Source of the DNA: Mumia quercus
GTDB taxonomy: Bacteria > Actinomycetota > Actinomycetes > Propionibacteriales > Nocardioidaceae
Length of the DNA: 64,000 nucleotides
Direction of reading: 5' to 3'
Assembly: GCF_025506335.1 (NCBI RefSeq)
Contig: NZ_JANZYO010000003.1
Coordinates: forward strand, 62,001 to 126,000
Shown here: positions 57,958 to 64,000 of the stretch, piece after piece
Layout of the letters: each line of letters begins with the position of its first letter
How positions within the stretch are numbered: position 1 is the stretch's first letter
Translations under genes and position numbers: made by a program
Notes under the pieces: model-generated
The model's database searches: none
Told to the model about the DNA's origin: nothing
The model's input: the letters and a program-made list of their open reading frames with translations, nothing else

Positions 57958-59552
57958 GCACCCCCGACGTGACGGTCGTCGTACCGGTCTTCAACACCAT
58001 GCCGTACCTCGAGCGCTGCATGGACTCGCTCCTGGGGCAGACCCTCGGCACGGACCGCCTCCAGATCGTCGCCGTCGACGACGGGTCGACCGACGGGTCG
58101 GGGGAGCTGCTCGACCGGTGCGCGGCCGCGCACCCCGGCACCGTCGTCGTCGTGCACCAGGAGAACTCCGGCGGGCCGGCTGCGCCCTGCAACGCCGGGC
58201 TCGACCTCGCGACCGGTCGCTACGTCTACTTCATCGGCGCCGACGACTACCTGGGGGAGGAGGCGCTCGAGCGTCTCGTCGAGGCGGCAGACGCCTGGGA
58301 CGCCGACGTCGTCTTCGGTCGCATGGTCGGGGTCGGCGGCCGCTACGTCCACCAGGACGTCTTCGCCGAGACCCGCAAGGACCTCGACCTGTACGGCGAG
58401 GAGCTCCCGTTCGCTCTCTCGAACACGAAGCTCTTCCGCCGCAGCCTCCTCGAGGAGCACGGGATCCGGTACCCGCTCGGTCTGCGGATCGGGAGCGACC
58501 AGCCGTTCACCGTCGCCGCGATGGCCCGCGCGCGCAGGATCTCGGTCCTCGCCGACTACGACTACTACTTCGCCGTCAAGCGTGAGACCGCGAGCAACAT
58601 CTCGTACGCGACGCCGTGGCAGGAGCGGCTGAGTGGCACGGGCGCCCTGATGGACCGCATCGCCGACATCCTCCCGGCGGGCGAGCGTCGCGACGCCGTC
58701 CTCCGCCGCCACTTCGTCTGGGAGCTCAATAAGCTCCTGCGCGCCGACTTCCTCGCCCTGTCCGAGGAGGACCAGGTGAGCCTGGCCGCCGGCGTCGGCG
58801 AGCTGTGCGACCGCTACCTGACCGAGGGCATCGCGCGGTCGCTCTGGGCGAGCGCGCGCAGCCGGATGCGGCTCGCGCAGGCCGGGGACGTGGCGCGGCT
58901 CCGCCAGGTGATCGCGCTGCAGCGCGACGAGGCCGTCGTGCCGCTCCACCTCGAGCCCGAGGTCGCCTACTCCGCGTGGCCGGGCTTCCGTGACAGCGAG
59001 GTCTCCTACCCCGACTCCTGGTACGAGGTGACGCGCGAGTCCACCTGGGACCGCATCGTCCGCGGCACCTCGGTCGAAGCTGTCGCGTGGAAGGAGGGGC
59101 GGCTCCAGATCCGCGGCACCCTCAAGGTCACTCCGGGCAGCGCCCCCCAGGTCAGCGTCGTCGTCGCCGACCTCGGCGCGGACGGCTCTCCGAGGGCTTC
59201 CCGCCGCGTCGACGCCTCGACGCCGCTCGACGGCGAGGAGGCCCAGGTGTCGCTGAGCGCGAGCGACGGCGGGGCCCGCTTCGAGGCGGTCGTGGACCCG
59301 TCGAGGTTCGCGTCGCGTGCCCTCCCGTACCGCGCCGAGGTCTTCCTCCGCCTGCGGGTCGGGTCCTTCGTCTACGACCGGCCCGTCTACCCGCCGGAGC
59401 CGCGGCAGGTCGCCGACGTCCGACGACGCCTGCGTCGGCTCCGTTACGTCGCGAAGCGACAGGGTGGCGCCCTCGTCCTCGTGGTTCGACGTCCCCCCTC
59501 CGGGAAGGCGGCTGCGCGCAAGCGCTCGACCGTCCTCCCCAACGAGAAGTAA
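57954..59552 (+). CDS. GT2 glycosyltransferase with C-terminal beta-rich domain
   Basis: A 532-residue protein. Residues 1-300 are an intact GT2 fold: VTVVVPVFNTMPYLERCMDS, IVAVDDGSTDGSG, YVYFIGADDYLG and the catalytic-base region RIGSDQPFTVAAM. Residues about 375-500 are a beta-sandwich-like domain opening with AWKEGRLQIRGTLKV; the same opening pattern (RWEGDSLVLEGWAYV) occurs in the giant polymerase at 46536-50060. The C terminus is basic (KAAARKRSTV). Likely adds a sugar to the wall polymer. TAA stop. Confidence 0.85.
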   Translation: MSTPDVTVVVPVFNTMPYLERCMDSLLGQTLGTDRLQIVAVDDGSTDGSGELLDRCAAAHPGTVVVVHQENSGGPAAPCNAGLDLATGRYVYFIGADDYLGEEALERLVEAADAWDADVVFGRMVGVGGRYVHQDVFAETRKDLDLYGEELPFALSNTKLFRRSLLEEHGIRYPLGLRIGSDQPFTVAAMARARRISVLADYDYYFAVKRETASNISYATPWQERLSGTGALMDRIADILPAGERRDAVLRRHFVWELNKLLRADFLALSEEDQVSLAAGVGELCDRYLTEGIARSLWASARSRMRLAQAGDVARLRQVIALQRDEAVVPLHLEPEVAYSAWPGFRDSEVSYPDSWYEVTRESTWDRIVRGTSVEAVAWKEGRLQIRGTLKVTPGSAPQVSVVVADLGADGSPRASRRVDASTPLDGEEAQVSLSASDGGARFEAVVDPSRFASRALPYRAEVFLRLRVGSFVYDRPVYPPEPRQVADVRRRLRRLRYVAKRQGGALVLVVRRPPSGKAAARKRSTVLPNEK

Positions 59553-59565
59553 GAAGGAGCAAGCG

Positions 59566-60849
59566 ATGCAGATCTGTGTCGTCGCGCTGGGCAAGATCGG
59601 CCTGCCGCTCGCGGTGCAGTTCGCCTCGAAGGGCCACCGTGTCGTCGGAGCCGACGTCGACGAGCGCGTCGTCGACCTGGTGAACCGCGGTGTCGTGCCG
59701 TTCCCGGGTGAGGCCAACCTCGACGTCCTGCTGCAGAAGGTCGTCGCCGACGGCCTCCTCACGGCGACCACCGACACGCCGTCGGCCGTCGCCGAGTCGG
59801 ACGCGGTGGTGCTGGTCGTGCCTCTGTTCGTCGACGGCGACGGCGTCCCCGACTTCGCGTGGATGGACGCCGCCACCAGGTCGGTCGCCGAGGGTCTGCG
59901 CCCCGGCACGCTCGTGAGCTACGAGACCACGCTCCCCGTCGGCACGACGCGCAACCGTTGGGCGCCGATGCTCGAGGAGGTCTCGGGGCTGCGTGCGGGC
60001 GAGGACTTCTCGCTCGTCTTCAGCCCGGAGCGCGTGCTCACCGGTCGGGTGTTCGCCGACCTGCGCCGCTACCCCAAGCTGGTCGGCGGCATCGACGAGG
60101 CGTCGGCGCGCGCGGGGGTCACCTTCTACGGCGAGGTCCTCGACTTCGACGAGCGCCCGGACCTCGACCGCCCGAACGGCGTGTGGGACCTCGGCTCTGC
60201 CGAGGCGGCCGAGCTGGCGAAGCTCGCCGAGACGACCTACCGCGACGTCAACATCGGGCTCGCCAACCAGTTCGCGCGCTACGCCGACACGATCGGCGTG
60301 GACGTGGAGGCCGTCATCGAGGCCTGCAACACGCAGCCCTACAGCCACATCCACCGGCCGGGGATCGCCGTCGGCGGCCACTGCATCCCGGTCTACCCCC
60401 GGCTCTACCTGTGGAACGACCCGTCCGCGACGGTCGTGCGGTCGGCCCGTGAGGCGAACGCGGCGATGCCGGCGTACGCCGTCGACCTCCTCGCGGCGGC
60501 GTACGGCGACCTCGACGGCCTGGCCGTCCTCGTGCTCGGGGCGGCGTACCGCGGCGGGGTGAAGGAGACCGCGTTCTCGGGGGTGTTCGGCACGGTCGAG
60601 GAGCTGCGTGCGCGCGGCGCGGTGCCGTACGTCTCCGACCCGCTCTACATCGCCGACGAGCTGGCGGCGCTCGGCCTTCCGCCGCACCGCGGCGAGGCCG
60701 TGGGCGCGGCGGTCGTCCAGGCCGACCACGACGAGTACCGACGTCTCGCCCCTGCGGACCTGCCGGGCGTGACCGTCCTCGTCGACGGACGCCGGGTCAC
60801 CGATCCCGACCTCTGGCAGGGCGTACGCCGGGTCGTCATCGGCGGCTGA
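59566..60849 (+). CDS. UDP-HexNAc 6-dehydrogenase (WbpA/WecC type)
   Basis: A 427-residue NAD-dependent enzyme oxidising C6 of a UDP-N-acetylhexosamine to the uronic acid. VVALGKIGLPLAVQFASKGH binds NAD, ETTLPVGTTRNRW and SPERVLTGRVFADL are family motifs, and the catalytic Cys273 is in AVGGHCIPVYP. The C-terminal LGAAYRGGVKETAFS closes the active site. Whether it acts on UDP-GlcNAc (WbpA) or UDP-ManNAc (WecC) is not settled by sequence alone. AGAAGGAGC precedes the ATG. Convergent with the acetyltransferase gene. Confidence 0.9.
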   Translation: MQICVVALGKIGLPLAVQFASKGHRVVGADVDERVVDLVNRGVVPFPGEANLDVLLQKVVADGLLTATTDTPSAVAESDAVVLVVPLFVDGDGVPDFAWMDAATRSVAEGLRPGTLVSYETTLPVGTTRNRWAPMLEEVSGLRAGEDFSLVFSPERVLTGRVFADLRRYPKLVGGIDEASARAGVTFYGEVLDFDERPDLDRPNGVWDLGSAEAAELAKLAETTYRDVNIGLANQFARYADTIGVDVEAVIEACNTQPYSHIHRPGIAVGGHCIPVYPRLYLWNDPSATVVRSAREANAAMPAYAVDLLAAAYGDLDGLAVLVLGAAYRGGVKETAFSGVFGTVEELRARGAVPYVSDPLYIADELAALGLPPHRGEAVGAAVVQADHDEYRRLAPADLPGVTVLVDGRRVTDPDLWQGVRRVVIGG

Positions 60850-60865
60850 GCCGCGCCAGGCTCAG
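60846..60865. terminator. bidirectional hairpin with both stop codons
   Basis: CTGAGCC (60846-60852) and GGCTCAG (60859-60865) pair perfectly over 7 bp with a 6-base loop. The TGA of the dehydrogenase and the mirrored TGA of the convergent acetyltransferase both lie in the stem. Confidence 0.6.
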
Positions 60866-61473
60866 GCGTCCTGCTCCTCGAGCACCTGTGTGCCGTCCGG
60901 CAAGGTGACCTCCACGTACGTCCGATGGTCGTGCGCGGAGCGGAGCACGCCGTCGGCGTCGGGCTCGAGGCGTCGGCCCGTCCGGTCGACCCAGCCGATC
61001 CGGCGGGCGGGGACGCCGACGACGAGCGCGTGGTCGGGGACGTCGGTCGTGACGACCGCGCCTGCGGCGACCATCGCCCACCGGCCGATCCGGACGGGAG
61101 CGACGCAGACCGCGCGAGCCCCGATCGAGGCGCCTGTCTCGACCGTCACGCCGACCGGCTCCCAGTCGCTCGCACGCTTCAGCGCCCCGTCGGGGTCGAC
61201 GGCGCGGGGCAGGTGGTCGTTGGTGAAGACCGCCGCGGGTCCGACGAAGACACCGTCACCGAGCTGCGCCGGCTCGTACACGAGCGCATGGTTCTGGAGC
61301 TTGCACCGGTCGCCGATCCGGACACCGCTGCCGACGTACGCGCCGCGGCCGACGATGCACTGCTCGCCGAGGACCGCGTCCTCCCGGATCTGCGCGAGCT
61401 CCCAGACCGTCGTGCCGTCGCCGAGCCTGGCGGAGTCGGCGACCTGGGCGGTCGCCTTGACGGTAGCGGACAA
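60862..61473 (-). CDS. WbpD/WlbB-like hexapeptide N-acetyltransferase
   Basis: A 203-residue left-handed beta-helix acyltransferase. Hexapeptide repeats run from about residue 10 to 150 (VLGEQCIVGRGAYVGSGVRI, CKLQNHALVYEPAQLGDGVF, VGPAAVFTNDHLPRA), the arrangement of WbpD/WlbB enzymes that acetylate the 3-amino group of UDP-GlcNAc3N-uronic acid. It fits the aminotransferase and 3-dehydrogenase nearby. TTG at 61473 with GAGGAGG six bases upstream is the start. A minus-strand TAGGAT (61512-61517) is a candidate -10. Confidence 0.87.
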   Translation of the reverse strand: MSATVKATAQVADSARLGDGTTVWELAQIREDAVLGEQCIVGRGAYVGSGVRIGDRCKLQNHALVYEPAQLGDGVFVGPAAVFTNDHLPRAVDPDGALKRASDWEPVGVTVETGASIGARAVCVAPVRIGRWAMVAAGAVVTTDVPDHALVVGVPARRIGWVDRTGRRLEPDADGVLRSAHDHRTYVEVTLPDGTQVLEEQDA

Positions 61474-61511
61474 CGTGTGCCTCCTCGGCAGACCGGTGGG
61501 GGTGCCTGCGC

Positions 61512-61555
61512 ATCCTAACCGCTCGTCCCACGGCGTCAGGCGGCTGAGATAGTCT
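61512..61555. promoter_or_regulatory. divergent promoters of acetyltransferase and second polymerase
   Basis: TAGGAT on the minus strand (61512-61517) and TAGTCT on the plus strand (61550-61555) face away from each other in a 107-base gap. The plus hexamer is 25 bases before the ATG at 61581. Confidence 0.4.
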
Positions 61556-61580
61556 CCGGCGAGATGGAGAAGATGCCGTG

Positions 61581-64000
61581 ATGACGGGTGGACGGTTCCG
61601 CTCGCGCCTGCAGCGTGTCAGAGACCGGCTGCGCAGTCCCGCGACCGACGACGCGCAGGCGGACGGCGCGGGAGGTCCCCTCCTCACGGTCGTCGTCGCC
61701 ATCAAGGAGACCCAGGCTGCGTTCCTGCCCGAGGTGGTCGGTCGTGCCCTCGACCAGCCGGGGATCGACGTCGAGGTGGTCCTCGCCCCGTACGGGCCGT
61801 CGTCCACGCTCCACGACGTCGCAGCCCGGGCGGCGGCAGAGGATCCCCGCGTCCGGCAGGTGGCGGGGGAGGCCAGCGCCGCCGAGGCGTGGGAGGCCGC
61901 CGTCGCTGCGACCTCCACCCCGTACGTCGTGCTGACCGCCGGGGGCGGCCTCCCACGCGCCGGGGGTTACGCGGCGCTCGTCGCGTCGCTGGAGAAGTCC
62001 GGTGCGGGGCTCGCGGTCGGTCGTCTCGTCGGTCGCCGTGGCGTGCGCTACCCCGCGACGACGGGTCCTCGCGAGGGGTCGGCGGTCCAGGTCGCCGACG
62101 TTCCGCGGCTCCTCCACGACGACGCGCTCGAGAACAAGGTCGTCCGGACGACTGCCTGGCGTGCCGCCAGCCCGTTCCTCGACGGCGCTCTCGACCCCGA
62201 GCTGCAGACCGCCGCGCTGGAGCTTCTGTGCGGCGACGCGCCGATCGACCTCGTCGACCGCGTCGTCTACGAGCGCCACGGACGCGAGATCGGGGCGCCG
62301 ATCGGCACCCAGCCGCGCTACGCCCGCCACGCGGCCCGCTGGAGCGCGGCGGTCGACCGGGTGGCCGCGTCGGCCCCCGCCCCCCTCCGCGCGCAGCTGT
62401 GCGCCGCGGTCCTCGCGGTCGGTCTGCCCCGGCTCCTCGAGGACGTCGAGAACGCGGACGAGGAAGGGTGGGACGCCCTCGTGGCGGCCGTGGCCCGCTG
62501 GTCCGAAGCCCTGGCTGAGACGCAGCGGGCGGCGCTGCCGGTGGAGAGCCGCGCGAAGGCGTGGCTGGTCGCGCACGACCGGCGGAGCGACCTCGAGGCC
62601 TTCGTCGCGAGCCGCTGGTACGACCGGGGTCAGATCCCGACCACCGTCGTCGACGGTGAGGTGCTGGCGATCCTGGAGCTGCCCGAGGACCTGCCGGACG
62701 ACGTCCGCCGCCTCTCCCCGGAGGAGATCGTGCTGAGATCCGTGGTCCGGCGGTGCGCCTGGGACGAGGACGGCCGGCTGCTGGTCCACCTCTGGGCGTG
62801 GATCCCCTACGTCGCGACGGAGCGCGACGTCCCCCGGCTCGACGCCTGGCTCGAAGCGCCCGACGGCGACACGGTCCTGCTCCCGGTCACGCCGTACGAC
62901 GACCCGGGAGTCACCCGCCTCGCCGCCCAGCGCTACCAGAACCATGACCGTGGAGCGTTCCAGCTCACGATCGACCCGTCGACGCTCGGGGAGGCGAAGG
63001 GGCGGTACACGCTGCGCATCCGGATGGAGATCGGTGGCGTGGTCCGCGAGGACCACGTGCGTGACACCTACGCCGCCGGCTCGGCGGCCCGGATCCGCGC
63101 GCGGCGCCTCGACGAGCGCTGGGTCCGCGTCCCCCGGACGCCGGCGGGCAGCCCGTGGGCGGTCGAGCTGTGGCGTCCTGCCGCGCAGGCCGCCGCCTGC
63201 CGGGTCGTGGGGCGCGCGGTCACCGTCGAGGTCACGGGCAGGCCGCTCGAGCGCCTCCTCGCGAGCGTGGACGGGACCGAGGTGTCGGCGCCGGTGGTCG
63301 ACGGGCGAGCCACGCTGGAGCTCCCGCCGCAGCCCCAGCCCGAAGGAGCCGTCGCCCCGCTCACATGGACCGTCCGCGGCGCCGACCGCTCGGGCCGCTC
63401 GGTGCCGCTGGCGTTCGCGCCGGAGGGTCCCACGGGCTGGTCCGAAGGCGCCGACGTCGCCGCGGTCTCCACGGACGCAGGCAATCTCGGGCTCCAGGAG
63501 GTGGGCGGCCGCTTCTGCGTGACGGACGTCGAGGTGGGCGCGGGCGCGCTCGCCGTACGGGGACGCTGGCTCGCGACGGCGCCCGAGGACGCCGCGTTCT
63601 CGCTGGAGTCGGACACGACGGTCCTGCGGCCTCGGACGCAGGCCGCCGAGGGCGACGAGGTGGTCGCCACGTTCGACCGTACGAGTGGGCCGGACGGGGC
63701 ACGTGCCGTTCCGTCGGGGGCCTACCGCCTCGTCGTCCGGGCCAGCGGCACCACCTCCGTCGCGCTGGCGTCCGACGCTCTGCTCGCCCGTACGCCTTGG
63801 GTCGAGGTCGACAGCCAGCACCGGGTGGAGCTCCGCAAGGGCGCGGCACGCACCGCCTCGGTGGTGCTCGGGCCGCCGCTCGACGACGCGACGGACTCGC
63901 CGTACGGTCAGGAGCGCCTGCGGCGACGCTACGAGGACGAGGCGACGGAGGTCGACCCCGACGTCTTCTACCTGCAGTCGTACGACGGGTCCGTCGCGAC
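61581..64000 (+). CDS. second TagF-type polymerase, degenerate GT2 domain, cut by window edge
   Basis: An open frame of 806 codons without stop, truncated by the window end. After a basic start, residues about 35-290 follow the GT2 layout (LLTVVVAIKETQAAFL; DVEVVLAPYGPSS) but the usual DDGS and DAD acidic motifs are replaced by APYGPSS and LTAGGGL. Residues about 380-770 are beta-rich segments. At residue about 773 SPYGQERLRRRYEDE, then FYLQSYDG, parallels SKYGQRQLRTWYQ and LLQCYRG at about residue 795 of the giant protein at 46536-50060, just where its glycerophosphotransferase begins. It is therefore a paralogue with that domain expected beyond the edge. ATG 61581 has GGAGAAG upstream. Confidence 0.82.
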   Translation, partial: MTGGRFRSRLQRVRDRLRSPATDDAQADGAGGPLLTVVVAIKETQAAFLPEVVGRALDQPGIDVEVVLAPYGPSSTLHDVAARAAAEDPRVRQVAGEASAAEAWEAAVAATSTPYVVLTAGGGLPRAGGYAALVASLEKSGAGLAVGRLVGRRGVRYPATTGPREGSAVQVADVPRLLHDDALENKVVRTTAWRAASPFLDGALDPELQTAALELLCGDAPIDLVDRVVYERHGREIGAPIGTQPRYARHAARWSAAVDRVAASAPAPLRAQLCAAVLAVGLPRLLEDVENADEEGWDALVAAVARWSEALAETQRAALPVESRAKAWLVAHDRRSDLEAFVASRWYDRGQIPTTVVDGEVLAILELPEDLPDDVRRLSPEEIVLRSVVRRCAWDEDGRLLVHLWAWIPYVATERDVPRLDAWLEAPDGDTVLLPVTPYDDPGVTRLAAQRYQNHDRGAFQLTIDPSTLGEAKGRYTLRIRMEIGGVVREDHVRDTYAAGSAARIRARRLDERWVRVPRTPAGSPWAVELWRPAAQAAACRVVGRAVTVEVTGRPLERLLASVDGTEVSAPVVDGRATLELPPQPQPEGAVAPLTWTVRGADRSGRSVPLAFAPEGPTGWSEGADVAAVSTDAGNLGLQEVGGRFCVTDVEVGAGALAVRGRWLATAPEDAAFSLESDTTVLRPRTQAAEGDEVVATFDRTSGPDGARAVPSGAYRLVVRASGTTSVALASDALLARTPWVEVDSQHRVELRKGAARTASVVLGPPLDDATDSPYGQERLRRRYEDEATEVDPDVFYLQSYDGSVA

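Noticed and set aside
61536-63821. Minus-strand open frame of about 760 codons opposite the truncated polymerase
   Set aside because: The plus strand is open for 806 codons, has a ribosome site and shares motifs with the polymerase at 46536-50060. The antisense frame has none.

Overview
The window is very GC-rich, with densely packed genes, frequent GTG and TTG starts and many ATGA/GTGA/TGATG overlaps. This points to a high-GC actinobacterium. The gene content (NgcEFG importer, DUF2342 metalloprotease, DUF3180, stand-alone NuoD, teichoic-acid-type polymerases) suggests Propionibacteriales/Nocardioidaceae; the genus is an inference. I see no rRNA, tRNA, CRISPR array, insertion sequence or phage gene, and no gene-free stretch longer than about 300 bases.

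Left part (1-12 kb): a DUF885 metallohydrolase, a small membrane protein and a double GNAT acetyltransferase come first. An amino-sugar uptake module follows: a GlcNAc-kinase-like gene divergent from a MurR/RpiR regulator, a SIS-domain protein and the NgcEFG importer, which has no ATPase of its own here. A second copy of the small membrane protein and phosphoglucomutase close the section.

Middle part (12-41 kb): a conserved actinobacterial core block runs NlpC/P60 hydrolase, ppa, (5'-nucleotidase), D-Ala-D-Ala carboxypeptidase, (dicarboxylate dehydrogenase plus transporter), DUF2342 protease, tilS, hpt, ftsH, folE-folP-NTF2-like-folB-folK, DUF3180 protein. The genes in brackets look like local insertions relative to the order I remember from Mycobacterium and Streptomyces. 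After it come an OpuC-type compatible-solute transporter with a divergent ATPase gene, a PPP-type phosphatase, a stand-alone NuoD, a secreted Ig-like protein, an M14 carboxypeptidase, an acyl-CoA synthetase and a MidA/NDUFAF7-like methyltransferase.

Right part (40-64 kb): a cell-surface glycan locus. It holds a sugar O-methyltransferase, a fused RmlC-RmlD, RmlB, a GT61 protein, an O-acetyltransferase, a very large GT2/TagF-type polymerase, GalE, UDP-GlcNAc 2-epimerase, three more glycosyltransferases, and the aminotransferase, oxidoreductase, dehydrogenase and acetyltransferase expected for a 2,3-diacetamido-uronic acid. A second TagF-type protein runs off the right edge. Together they should supply dTDP-rhamnose, UDP-galactose and probably UDP-ManNAc3NAcA, and assemble a teichoic- or teichuronic-like wall polymer. 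No exporter or flippase is in view.

Regulatory signals: at least eight genes have a TANNNT hexamer ending 6-7 bases before the start codon, the geometry of leaderless transcripts. Several convergent gene pairs are separated by perfect hairpins.
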